Below are positions 45,985 through 56,328 of a stretch of DNA of 64,000 nt, one piece after another. Within the stretch, counting starts at the first letter, position 1. Every line of letters starts with the position of its first letter. The notes under the pieces are model-generated. The model did not search any database. It saw only the letters and a list, made by a program, of their open reading frames with translations, and was not told the origin of the DNA. Both the position numbers and the translations under genes were made by a program. Source of the stretch: Phragmites australis. Its lineage: Eukaryota; Streptophyta; Magnoliopsida; Poales; Poaceae. The stretch is taken from NCBI RefSeq assembly GCF_958298935.1, contig NC_084936.1, positions 9,369,501 through 9,433,500 on the forward strand, in the 5' to 3' direction.

Positions 45985-46440
45985 TTAAGTCCCGGGAGAG
46001 GGCGCTCGGGGCCACAGTCAGTGGTCCTCGAGTACCCAAGTTCCCCGATGATCTGCGAAGTCTAAGTACCGGGAAGAAAGTGCTCGGGGAGGTATACGGT
46101 GACCCCCAAGCACCTGAGTTCCCCGACGATCAGGAAAGCTAAGTACCGGGAGAAATGTGCCCGGGGCCGCGAGCGGTGCCCCTCTGGGCACCCGAGTATC
46201 CCAAGGACCCACTAAAGGAAGCTCCGGGAGAGAGTGCTCGGGACTGCGTGCAGCAGCCCTCGAGCACTCGGTTCCCTGAGGATCCGTACAAGAGTGCCCG
46301 GGAGAGAGTGCTCGGGGAGGTGAATGGTACCCCCGAGCACTCGGTTCCTCGAGGATTAAGAAAGGGCATTCTCGGGAGAGAGTGCTCAGGGAGGTGAACA
46401 GTGACCCTTGAGCACTCGGTTCCCTAACGACTCAGAGAGC
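45985..46440. repeat. Array of six ~70-bp repeats with self-complementary arms in the LTR
   Basis: Each unit carries 'agagagtgctcgggg' or a variant, then about 15-20 bases, then 'ccccgagcactcggttccc' or a variant, so GTGCTCGGGG and CCCCGAGCAC can pair. The same family is reduced to two units in the 3' LTR (56425-56585) and has about five in the solo LTR (58855-59225). Confidence 0.88.
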
Positions 46441-46913
46441 CCCCCCGACAGTGGCCCCCGAGGGGCCCACTAATGAGGTGTCAGCCAGTCAAAGGCCTAA
46501 AGCCGCATTTAAAGAGCGCGCGTGGCCTGTCACCCCCACCTGCTCCCGCCACGCTCGGTGTCAGTTCCTGCCACATTCTGGCAGAAGGGCGTGGGGTCAT
46601 TGAATGCACGGGTCCCATCCCGTGCCAATCGGCCTGTCTCGGGATAACATCGTAAGGGCCGATGTGTTTCGTCTGCCGCGCTGCTGTGGCAGGAGAACAA
46701 GACAGGGCGGGCACACCGGGCCGCTCTGCGGCTGCCCAGTGGGCCCTCTCCATGGCGCCCGTTGCCAGTGCATTTATGGTGACGGATGACCGGGCGTGGG
46801 ACGAATTTTCCACCCCCGGTCACTTCGCACAAAGGCTATGATGATGCCCTTTCCATTTATGGTGTCTCGGAACTCGTGCCCCCTCCCGTTCGGGGCACGC
46901 TACTGCCAGCGGG

Positions 46914-46921
46914 TATTTAAG
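46914..46921 (+). promoter_or_regulatory. Probable TATA box of the 5' LTR
   Basis: tatttaag sits after gcgg. The equivalent place in the 3' LTR (about 56730) is identical, and in the related solo LTR it is tatataag (about 59712-59719). A GA-rich transcribed leader follows. Confidence 0.6.
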
Positions 46922-47431
46922 GCCGCCGGCAGCACGGACAGAAGAGAGGTTTTTTTTGGGGAGGCTTTTGAGAAGTTTTTAGAGGTTTTTTGGAGAAGTT
47001 TTTGAAGCAGCGAAGAGAAGAGAAGATCGAGAGCACCCAAAGCCAGCAGATACACGCAGACCGAAGAACAAGTAGCCTCAGGCTCTAAGATAGACAAACA
47101 TTCTTGTAACCAGCAACATCCTTGAGGGACACTCTCAAGGCATTTATAGTATCTATACAGGAGTAGGGTGTTACGCCTCCGTGCGGCCCGAATCTGTCTA
47201 AACACTAGCGCATTTACTCTGTTCCGTATTAGATCATCCCACCCCACTGGCCATCACATTCATACCCATTTATTTCTCCGGCGAACATATTCAGGATCAT
47301 CTCCCCGACCGAATCTCTAAAAAGGGGTCTCTCAGGATCCCTGCGATAGGAGTTAACCCTCCGACAGCTGGCGCGCCAGGTAGGGGGGAAGCATCCCTGA
47401 ATTTGTTTGTTTGTTTTCTTCTGCAGAAAAA

Positions 47432-48707
47432 ATGGCCGGTGGTCATCACCTCCAGCGCTCCGGCTCCACCTCCAGCGGGGAAATGGAGCCCCTCGCTCAG
47501 GAGGCCCCAGTCGCTGCCGCGTCCCAGCAGCAGCCGCGATCTGCACGCATGGCGTTCCCCTCTCAAGGGGACCAGGGCGCTGGGCCTAGCAGGGCCGCCG
47601 CCACCGTCACTGGTGCACCACCCAACCCCCAGCAGGTGGCCAAAACTCCTGCCGCCAGGTCAGCATCTGGACAGCGCCGGGCGCCGCTCCAGCGTAGGCT
47701 CGCCTTCGGCGAGGCCACTCTCGGGAGCGCGCTGCTTGCGGCGCACGCTCTCCTCATGCATCCACCAGTCCAGGCGGTGGGGGAAACCCCGGAGGGCCGC
47801 TGGCTCCAGGAAGTCGCCGCCCTAGTCGGCATGGCCCGCCGCCAGGTGCTGGCCGAAAGTTCCCGTGCCACCACCCAGCGTGGTGCCGCTTGGACCGGCC
47901 CATCATCAGGTGGCGGTCGCGCTGGCCGGGGGGCCTCTAGGCGGAGCGCCGCCCCCCTGGCCACTTCCGGGACCCAGGATCTCCGCTTACACCTCAACGA
48001 GCGGAGGGGCATCGAAGACGCGCGTGTCACTCTCGAGCGCCAGCGGGTGACCCGGCAGGAGGCTGAAGCTGAGGACCAAGCCTCCTCTTTGCCGGCCCAT
48101 GATCGCTGGGGCTCCCCAGCATTCACCGCCCAAGGGCACTGCCCGCACCACAGGGTACGGCACCGGTTGCCGTGCTTTCACCAGTGAGCTCCGCCGGGTC
48201 AAATGGCCCACCAAGTTCCACCCCGAGCTGCCAGAGAAGTACGATGGGTCCATCGACCCCATCGAGTTCCTCTAGATATACACCACCGCTGTCCAGGCGG
48301 CTGGTGGCAGCGAAAAGGTGATGGCTAATTACTTTCATGTTGCCTTGAGGGGCTCTGCCCGCTCTTGGCTTATGAACTTACCCCCAGGGTTTATCAGCTC
48401 CTGGGATGATCTTTGCCACCAGTTCATGGCTAATTTTCAGGGCACATTCACGCGCCCCGGCCTGGAGTGCGACCTCCATGCCGTCAAGCAGCAAGAGGGG
48501 GAGACGCTGCGGCGCTTTATTCAGCGCTTCAGCCAGGTCCGCAACACCATCCCGTGGATAACCCCCCATGCTGTCATTGTCGCATTCCGGCAGGGCGTCC
48601 ACGACGAGCGGATGCTCGAGAAGCTAGGCACGCACGAGGTCGAGACCACTGTGGAACTTTTCAGCCTGGAGCGCGATGAGTGCACGGGGTTAGGTGCTGG
48701 GTCCTAG
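47432..48707 (+). pseudogene. Gag remnant of the Tat-lineage element
   Basis: A frame opens with MAGGHH at 47432 and runs to a stop at about 48187, an alanine/arginine-rich N-terminal part with coiled-coil-like LNERRGIEDARVTLERQR. A one-frame shift leads to the retrotransposon gag domain (KYDGSIDPIEFL, then ANYFHVALRGSARSWLMNLP, FRQGVHDERML) up to a stop at 48705. A TAG at 48273-48275 stands where a glutamine is usual. So there are at least two lesions. Confidence 0.85.
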
Positions 48708-48734
48708 CTCCCGGCCACCCCCGAGCACTCCCCC

Positions 48735-48870
48735 GTCCTTGTGGCTCCCCCCGAGCAGGGGGTCGAGCCCGAGCACTTGGCTCCCCCCGAGCAGGGGGTC
48801 GAGCCCGAGCGCTTGGCTCCTCCCGGCCAGGGAGTCGAGCCCGAGCACCCGGTCAGCCCCGACCACGTCG
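48735..48870 (+). repeat. Minisatellite of ~36-39 bp at the gag/pol deletion junction
   Basis: Three to four units of 'gctccccccgagcagggggt' plus 'cgagcccgagc', translating as repeated [12 protein letters not shown]. Located exactly where protease and most of RT should be. Confidence 0.85.
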
Positions 48871-48879
48871 CCGAGCTTG

Positions 48880-49665
48880 GGGGCTGTAGCAGGCCCTCGA
48901 GTGAAGCCGCAGCCCGGGCCCGCCGGGTACAGCGACCGGTGTACTTCGTCAGTGAAGTCCTTCGGGAGGCCAAGACAAGGTACCCCCAAGCTCAAAAGCT
49001 GCTCTACGCCGTGCTCATCGCTTCCCAGAAGCTGCGCCACTACTTCCAGGCGCACAAGGTCTCGGTGGTTACTACGTATCCAATGGGGCCCATCCTCTGG
49101 AACTGAGAAGGCACCGGGCGCGTCGTCAAGTGGGCAGTGGAGCTGGCGGAGTTTGACCTGCACTTTGTCAGCCGCCAGGCGATCAAAAGCCAGGCGCTCT
49201 CTGACTTCCTAGCAGAGTGGACACCCGTCCCTGAGGTCGTCCGAGAAGAAATCTCCACATATCCCGGGCACGATTCGTCCGGGTACTGGATTATGCATTT
49301 CGACGGTTCCCTCACGCTGAAAGGCGTGGGGGCCGAAGTGGTTCTCACCTCCCCAACGGGTGAAGAACTCCGGTACGTCGTGCAGCTGCAGTTCCGCGCA
49401 TCCAACAACATGACGGGATATGAGGGCCTCATCGCCGGCCTCTGAGCCGCGGTGGGCCTCGGGATTTGTCGCCTCCTGGTTAAGGGAGACTCCCAGCTGG
49501 TGGTCAACCAGGTATCGAAAAAATACCAGTGCATGGATCCTCAAATGGCGGCGTACGTGGCGGCAGTTAGGAAGCTAGAGAAGCGCTTCGACGGCCTGGA
49601 GCTGCGGTACATCTCTCGCCGCGACAACACTCTGGCCGATGACCTCTCTCGCTTTGCCTCCTCCC
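48880..49665 (+). pseudogene. RT-RNase H tail and second (archaeal-type) RNase H of the Tat element
   Basis: 48900-49200 encodes only the end of the RT/RNase H unit ([40 protein letters not shown]) with a TGA near 49103. 49285-49665 encodes an additional RNase H domain (MHFDGSLTLKGVGAEVVL; GLGICRLLVKGDSQLVVNQV; ISRRDNTLADDLSRFAS) with a stop at 49443-49445. The RT palm with its catalytic YxDD is absent. Confidence 0.85.
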
Positions 49666-51092
49666 GTGCGTGCGTCCCTGCTGTAGTCTTTGAAGAAAGA
49701 CTCACACGGCCTTCCGTCCTGCCTGCCGAACAGGATGAAGGGGAAACCTCGAGCTCAATTCAGGGGACCCCGGCGGCGCCCTCAGTGGGAAGCCCCGACT
49801 GGGTGCCGCCGTCTGGCGAGTGCACTGTGCTTGCTATCAGTTCTCAAGATGCCTCGTGGATGGACGAGATCCAAGGGTACTTGAAGGAAAAGTTCCTCCC
49901 CGGGGATGAGGCCTCTGCTGAAAGAGTTGCTCGGCAGTCCAAACGCTGTGCCATAGTAGATGGGGATCTCTACCAGCGTAGCGCAGGCGGCATCCTCCTG
50001 AAATGCATCACCCGGGGCAGAAGGCGGTGAGCTTCTCGCTGAGGTCTACGAGGGCGAGTGCGGTGGCCATGCATCGTTCCGCATGTTGGTCGGGATGGTA
50101 TTTTGGTAAGGTTTCTACTGGCCTACAGCCCTCCAGGATGCTTTCGAGCTGGTTCGGCGTTGCAGGGCGTGCCAGTTCCACGCAAAGCAGATTCACCAGC
50201 CAGCTCAGGCTCTTCAAACCATCCCCCTGTCATGGCCTTTCGCGGTCTGGGGGCTGGACATTCTGGGTCCATTCCCCCGAGCAATCGGGGGCTATGAGTA
50301 CCTCTACGTCGCCATCGACAAATTCACCAAGTGGCCGGAGGCGATTCCACTCGTCAAGGTGACCAAGAACACGGTGCTTCAGTTTATCCGTGGTATCACC
50401 AGTCGCTTTGGTGTCCCAAACCGGATCATCACCGACAATGGCACTCAGTTTACAAGTGCCCTATTCGGGGACTACTGCGAAGACCTCAGCATCAAGCTTT
50501 GCTTCGCCTCCGTCGCTTATCCTCGGAGCAATGGGCAGGTCGAGCGCACCAACACGGAGATACTGAAGGGGCTCAAAACCCGGACTTACAACGTGCTCGC
50601 AAAGCACGGGAAAGGGTGGATCGACGAGCTGCCTGCCGTGCTATGGGCCAATCGGACCACGCCAAGTCACGCTACCGGGGAGACTCCTTTCTTCCTTGTG
50701 TACGGCGCTGAGGCGGTCCTCCCCTCCGAGCTCACTCTAGGCTCCCCTCGGGTACATGCCTACTCTGAAGGCGAACAGGAGCAGCAAAGGCGCGACGACG
50801 TCGACTATTTGGAAGAGCACCGGCGGCGTGCCGCCGTTCGGGCAGCCCGCTACCAGCAAAGCCTGCGGCGCTACCATCAGCGTCACATCCGGGCTCGGTC
50901 TCTCGAGATGGGGGATCTAGTTCTTTGACGCGTCCAATCGCGCGAAGGAAGGAATAAACTGTCCCCTATGTGGGAAGGCCCCTTTACCGTGATCGGTGTC
51001 CCACGAGAAGGCTCCTTCCGGTTGGCTGCAGAAGATGGGCAGCTGCTCCCCAACGCGTGGAATATCGAGCACCTGCTCAAGTTCTTCCTGTA
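49666..51092 (+). pseudogene. Integrase of the Tat-lineage element
   Basis: Inserts the element's cDNA. After a linker comes the zinc-binding HHCC region around 50045-50180 (GECGGHASF; CRACQFHAKQIH), then the catalytic core with LDILGPFPRAIGGYEY, IITDNGTQFTS and SNGQVERTN, giving the D,D,E residues, and a C-terminal region ending WNIEHLLKFFL at 51092. A frame shift near 50030, a TAG inside the zinc region (50103-50105) and a TGA at 50927-50929 break it. The core itself (50359-50926) is open. Confidence 0.9.
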
Positions 51093-51390
51093 GATGGCCA
51101 TGTTTGCAGGCTCAGGTTAACCAGGCTGGGGGCTTCCCCCCCCGCCCAAGTTGACCGGGGGCTACCACTAACTGGGTAAGTCACCCAACCTTGTAAAAAA
51201 AATTGTCAATACAATACATATATCAATGAGCCATTCTTATGTCAAAATTTCATTTTTCTAGATTCTATATGTTTAATCTGTCTGGTGAGATGCTCGATTG
51301 TGCAAGAAAAGTTCGCTCTCTCATTTTCCCCGTTGATAAAAGAATCCCGATCGGTATGCGCGTGGGCAGTTGCTGCTGACTTACGTCTGT

Positions 51391-51600
51391 CGTGGTAGGC
51401 TGTGGTGTTCGGTGTCGTGGCAGGTTCCCGAGCATCACCGAGTCCCTGGGGTTCTCGGGTAATCCTATCGCTCGAGCTGCTCGAGTAGTCCGGAGCCTAG
51501 GCCTCTGGGGTGGGCTGTCGGTGCTCGGTCTGGTCTGTCATACCCGGGCGCCACCGAACCATAGGACCTCTGGGTTATGCCTCTGCCTGTTTCTGTCCAC
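51391..51600. repeat. Diverged direct repeat, copy 1
   Basis: Shares 'ggttctcgggt', 'gctcgagctgctcgag', 'ggagcctag' and 'gggctgtcggtgctcggtct' in the same order with 52157-52345. Confidence 0.75.
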
Positions 51601-52156
51601 CGGTCTGGGTATTCGAGAGGTCTCGAGTCGAAAGCGAGAGCAGTCTATAATGAGTACCGCACTAACAGAGCGCACCAAGCAAAGAATTTCTCTATTTTTC
51701 TCAAATCACAGATCGACAGTCAAAACAGAAAGCAGCTCGACCACTAGGGCCTCAGTGCCTAGGTCGCTGCTCGGCCCTAAGGATCCTCGGGTGGTCCTAC
51801 TACTCAGGCATGAGTGGTCGGGATCACCTGACCCCGGGCTCCCCATGCGCCCCCCAATGCTCGGGCGCCTCAGCCGTGGGAACCAAGTTCTCGGGCACCC
51901 CGAGCTCGGAGCACATGCCTCTCATGGATCGGTTGGCCGAAAAGCTGACAGCTGTCCGGTGTGTGGTTAATTCATATGAATTTACATTCAGTAATATATT
52001 ATTCCCGAGTTGTCCTCGGGGGCCGTCGTACTCTAATCTGTTCGGCGAGATGGTCTCCTCGCGCACAAAACCCTGCCATGTGCTCGCTTTTCCCGGAACG
52101 ACAGAACAAACAGTAGAAAGGTGTACCGTACGTACGGCAATGTCTGACCGAAGTCT

Positions 52157-52345
52157 TTCATGGTGGTCGTGGTGTTTGGTCTGCTTAAAAGGGCCCGGGC
52201 ACTACCGAGCCTCTTGGGTTCTCGGGTTATCTCACAGCTCGGGCTGCTCGAGCGGTCGGGAGCCTAGACACTGGGGGCGGGCTGTCGGTGCTCGGTCTGG
52301 TCCGTCCTAGCCCGGGCACCACCAAACCGTGGGGACTCTTGGTCG
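52157..52345. repeat. Diverged direct repeat, copy 2
   Basis: Second copy of the 51391-51600 unit; flanking 'taatctgt..ggcgagatg' phrases at about 51271 and 52034 suggest the duplicated unit is longer than the best-matching core. Confidence 0.75.
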
Positions 52346-52671
52346 CATTCCCACCCGCACGTGTCTCTAGTCTACCTGTTTGAGTGGTCGCGAGGGCTTG
52401 GGGGCTGAAAGCGCAGAGAAGGCCTCACTGCTCGGGCGACGAGTGGTCGGGGCGACTTCATTCTCGGGGAAGGGAAAGGTCGGGCTCGGTCCGACTGAGT
52501 ACTCCTCGGGGCATCAAGTGAAAAGAACAGAAACTTCATCAAGCACTCAGAAGAACACTGGAGTTGCGATCCCAAAGAAAAGCTTCCATTATATTCACAA
52601 AAAGGACAGCTATTCTGAGGGATCACTCCCATATTTACATCAAGTCAAAGAAAAAGAAAAACTACAAAAGC

Positions 52672-55600
52672 CTACTCTAAGTCAGAGCCCTCGCCGTTGC
52701 TCCCTGGGTCCGGAGTCGGCGGTGCCTCTCGCGTGAAGCAGGCCGCCACCTCGGCGGCGGCGCCCCGAACTGCCTCCCGGGCGGCCTCCTCCTCGACTTC
52801 GACCACCCCTTCCCGAGCTGGTTCCAGCGGGAAGTTCGGGTCCCGGCTTCGGTAGCAGGCCAGGACATGCTCGGCCACCGCTTGGGCCAAGCCTCGCCCT
52901 TCCTGGGCTTCTTGCTCCTGGACGGCCTGAGGGAGCGCCTCGAGGCGCTGGCTGATTCTCTGGAAGCCAAGGGCGATGTGGCCGATGCCCGTCCCCTTCG
53001 CCTCCACGTGGACTTGCCCGAGCCCGGCCACCCTCATGGACCTCTGCGCTTGCCGAAGGATGTCTTTCATCAACAGCTTCACGTTGGCCCGTTCGGTTTT
53101 GGCGGTCTCGAGCTCCTCCGTCACGCTCCGCAGCCGCTCCTCGAGGCCCTATCCCCCGGCCGCGCCGGCCGCGCCGGCGCTGGTCGCGCCGGCGCCTGAC
53201 GCCTAGGCTTCAGCCTGCTTCACCTGCTCTGCAAGGGCGGAGAGGGCCTGTTCGCAGGCGGTCAGCTCCGACTCCCACTTGGCGGCCCGCTCCTCCCGAG
53301 CGGCTGAGGCCAGCACCGCCTCGGCAGCCTCCGTCTCCCGGAGGATCAGCAGTTCCTCCCGGGCTTCCAGATCCGCCATCATGATGTCGACGTCGGTCTC
53401 TCTGATCGCGACGTCCTCCTCCCGACGCTGGAGCTCCTCCTCCCAGCGGTGGAGCTCCTCCTCCCGGCGCTGGAGTTCGGTGCGGATCTGGCCAGCCTCG
53501 CCTTTCTGGCGGGCCAAGTCGGCCCGGGAGGCCTCCGCCATCCGCTCGTGGGCCAGGATCGCCTCCTCCCGCGCCTGCGCCTGCCTCTCCCTGGCGAGCG
53601 CCTCAGCAACCTGCTACTGTGATGCCTTGGCCAGGCGGGCGGCTTCTCCCCGCTCCCGCACGGCCTCCGTGCGAATGCCCTCCAGGGCCTCCCGCTCCTC
53701 CTCCAGCGCGCGCCGCTCGTTCTCGTTGACGGCGCGTGCCGCGGCGACGCGGGCCTCAAAAAGGTGCCTGCCCTCGGCAAGCTGCTCCCTCTCCGCGGTA
53801 AGGGCGCTGCGGCTCACCTCAAGCTGCGTCATCTCTCCCGCCACGGCCGCCTCCAGCCGCCCGATCACCTCCCGAGCGCTTCCTAGCACGACTGGGAGAG
53901 GGTCGGCTGGCTGGCTGGGCGATGGCTGGGTGCTGGGCCCCCTGTGAGCCTCCTTCGAGGGGCTTGGGGTCTCCGAAAACTGCCATGCAGGCACCGCCCA
54001 TGACGAGGTAGTCCGCCCCACGCTCGACGCGCTCGGGGCGGGCTCAGCTGGCACCGGTTGCTCGGGCGCGGCCGCTGCCACCCGCTCGGGGCTGGGCGGC
54101 GCCTGTGGTTCCGTCTCGATCGGCGCACTCAGCGGCTCCGACTCCACCGGCGCGCTTGGGTCAGGTGCGCTCGGCTCGGGGGTTGGAGCCGGCCTCGACA
54201 CCTCCAGCCGTCCTTGGTCTCCGGCGGCGCCCGTTGGCGGCCTACAAAAGAAGAACGAGGTTAGTCTCCAAACTCACTCCGGGCAAGGCATGCTCAGGAA
54301 AAGGGGGGGGGGGAACTTACACAGATTTGGGTCTTCGGTACTGCCACCTCGATTCCGGGATCCTGTACCCCGGGTCCGATGGCGTTGGCCCGGAGTCCTC
54401 CCTCCTCCTCTTCCGCGGGGGGCTCTGCGGGGCCGCCGTGCGGTCTTTGGGCTCCAGACCAGGCCCGTGCAAATCAAAGTCTGGTTCCAGAACTGCAGAT
54501 GCCGCCCCCGCCGACGGCCTCGCGCTGGATGATTAGCCGTCCTGGCCCCCCTCCTCCTCGCCAGGCGACGGCGACGGCGGTGACGTCGACGCAGGGATGA
54601 AAGTCCGAGGGCGCTTCCCTCTGTCCCCCGGCGCTGTCGTCGCCCCGCTGTCGGCGGCGCCTCCTCCTCCGGCCTGGCGGCTGCTGCTTGCAGCAGCGCC
54701 ACCACTGGCCTGCGGCTTGTTGCCTGCGGCGCCCGGGCCACCGGTCTGCGCCGGATTGCCTGCGGCCTCCTCGCCGGCCGCCTCGTCCACCCCGGGAATC
54801 TAGATAGTCCCGGGGTTCTGGCGCCCCGGCCGGTCGACCAGTCCCTGAGCGTCAAACTCCGGCAGCTTCGCCTGCAGCGCCACCCGATAAGGGTCGGCAC
54901 TAAGTGCTAGCTCCTTCCAAGGGAGCTCCGCCCGGCTCAGGTCGTCCACCCCGATCACCACCCGGAGCAGGCCGCTCAGCGCTGCCCTGTCCAGGTCCCA
55001 CTCCACGCCGATCTGGGTTCGGGTGATGTCCTGGGAGCCGGTGTACCCCCAGCAGGGTCGGGCCCACTCCCGCAGTGGCGCCAGGTGGCGGTGCAGGTAG
55101 TCCGCCACCACCATCACCGAAGTAAGCCCGGCCTGGCGCAGGAAGTCGATGCGCTCCAGGACCGGCACCATCCGCGCGTCCGCCTGCGGCGGCACCTCTC
55201 AGGTCGCCTTCTGGGAACCCCGCCGTCATCTCCGGCAGGGTCAGACGGTCATGGGGGCTGACGTCGACGTAGAACCAGTCACGCCGCCAGTCCTCCCACT
55301 TGCTCCGCAGCACCTGGAGAATGTACTGCTCCCCCAGGCCGTCCCGCAGCCGGAAGTTGCAGCAGCCGGCAACGTCCGTGGTGGAGAGGCCCCTCTTCTT
55401 CCCAGCCGATCGCAGCACGAAGAAGTGCCGGAAGAGTGCCACCGATGGTGGCACCCCCACAAACATCTCGCAGAGGTGGGCGAAGACCGCCAAGATGACG
55501 ACGGAGTTGGGGCTGAGGTGCACCAACTGGATCCTGAACGTATCAAGGATCTGGAGGAAGAACGTTGAGAATGGCGGCACCAGCTCGGCCGCCACGAAGG

Positions 55601-55796
55601 AAGTGAAGAGGACGATGCGCCCCGGACTGTCCGTCGCTGGCGGGAAGTTCGCCGGTGTCACCACCGAAGCCCCCCGCTGGCCCTCGGTCACCATCAGCTT
55701 CCGCACCTTGTCCGTCGCCTCCTCGTTCACAAGGCGGGACTCCGGCAGCATGCTGTCAGGAGTCCTGTCGCGGTGGCTTCCTCCTACTCTCGACAT
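52672..55796 (-). pseudogene. Antisense gene of the Tat element: 'putative gypsy type transposon' domain plus long coiled coil
   Basis: Opens at 55796 (MSRVGGSHRDRTPDS). About residues 75-200 match the 'putative gypsy type transposon' domain style (PPFSTFFLQILDTFRIQLVH, LCEMFVGVPPSVALFRHFF). A frame shift near 55197 moves reading to RMVPVLERIDFLRQAG (to 54800), then a low-complexity linker (54790-54330). A likely 79-bp intron (54320-54242, gtaagt...ttttgtag) leads to a proline/glutamate-rich segment. A coiled coil of about 250 residues follows, rich in REEELHRWEEELQRREED-type heptads (53980-53205), and a C-terminal part (53145-52675) ending GEGSDLE. In-frame TAG/TAA stops near 54800, 54534, 53611 and 53202 and the frame shift show decay. 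Known: some Tat elements carry antisense genes. Function unknown; a DNA- or chromatin-associated adaptor is only a guess. Confidence 0.78.
54242..54320 (-). other. Probable intron of the antisense gene
   Basis: On the minus strand: exon end CAAATCTGT, donor GTAAGTTCC, a C-tract, then TTCTTCTTTTGTAG and GCCGCC. Size and sites are typical of plant introns. Splicing has not been shown. Confidence 0.65.
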
Positions 55797-55942
55797 CTCG
55801 TCAGGGTGGGGGATGATTTGGACGGTGGGGGAAGAGGGGTGCTCTGATCGCCTAAGGAAAGTCTAGGGCTCAGGAGCACAAGGAAGGCAAAAGCTTGATC
55901 GCAAGATGTCGTAAAGAGGGGGGCGGTTCGCTCCCCTCCTCC

Positions 55943-55949
55943 TTTTATA
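55943..55949 (-). promoter_or_regulatory. TATA box of the antisense gene
   Basis: Minus strand reads ggggTATAAAAggagg. It sits about 150 bp before the antisense ATG, leaving room for a 5' leader of about 120 nt. The region 55970-56328 upstream is GC-rich with CGCG elements and would be its promoter, lying just inside the 3' LTR. Confidence 0.7.
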
Positions 55950-56310
55950 CCCCAGGGAAATTCAAACATCGCCTGCCGCGGCGCGCTCGGCGGGACGGTT
56001 TCCTCGGCCAGCGCAACCGTCAGGCGAATCTCCCTCAGGCCGTGCGGGTGTCAGCAGTCGCCAGGCGTATTTTCCTCGATTTGCGCGGTTGCCACGCGCA
56101 CCACCTGCCTCATTATCACGCGTCTCCCGTCCCGTTATCACACGCCTCGGGAGTCGTTTGGACGCGCGTCCGTTCGGCTCCCCATTGGGCCGTACCAGAG
56201 GCCCGGACCAGAAGGGTCACTGTCTAAGAGTGCGCCGCATGGCGTCAGTACTGGCTTCGGCCTCGTTGATGACGAAGGGCCCATACGCAGTCTCTGGGCC
56301 ATCGCCTGCC

Positions 56311-56328
56311 AATGGGCCCGGGGGCTGC
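56311..56328 (+). promoter_or_regulatory. Polypurine-like tract before the 3' LTR
   Basis: aatgggcccgggggctgc immediately precedes the 3' LTR. It is G-rich but interrupted by pyrimidines, so it is a weak polypurine tract by eye. Confidence 0.5.

Larger units (their letters stand above)
45883..47366 (+). repeat. 5' LTR of the Tat-lineage element
   Basis: 1484 bp, TG...CA. U3 contains six ~70-bp hairpin repeats (45985-46440). A TATA-like tatttaag follows at 46914-46921. Directly followed by the primer-binding region tggcgcgccaggtagggggg at 47369-47388. Confidence 0.93.
51093..52671. other. 3' non-coding region of the Tat element between integrase and the antisense gene
   Basis: No credible gene. 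Dominated by a diverged direct duplication (51391-51600 and 52157-52345, period about 766 bp) with phrases such as 'ctgtcggtgctcggtctggt'. It lies downstream of both converging transcription units and may hold their 3' ends. The open frames across it are repeat-derived. Confidence 0.6.

Noticed and set aside
45888..46397. Frames within the LTR hairpin repeats
   Set aside because: Created by repetition of the ~70-bp unit; the same happens in the solo LTR (58951-59718).
45985..46440. CRISPR-like array (regular repeats)
   Set aside because: Units are diverged and contiguous without unique spacers, and the context is a plant LTR.
47563..48126. 187-codon minus-strand frame opposite gag
   Set aside because: GC-rich mirror of the gag frame, rich in arginine, serine and alanine, with no TATA box or domain; unlike the antisense gene further right.
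53279..53947. 222-codon plus-strand frame (serine/arginine/alanine-rich)
   Set aside because: Shadow of the minus-strand coiled coil; heptad charge pattern is only on the minus strand.
55300..55866. 188-codon plus-strand frame
   Set aside because: Opposite the conserved minus-strand domain; no recognisable features.
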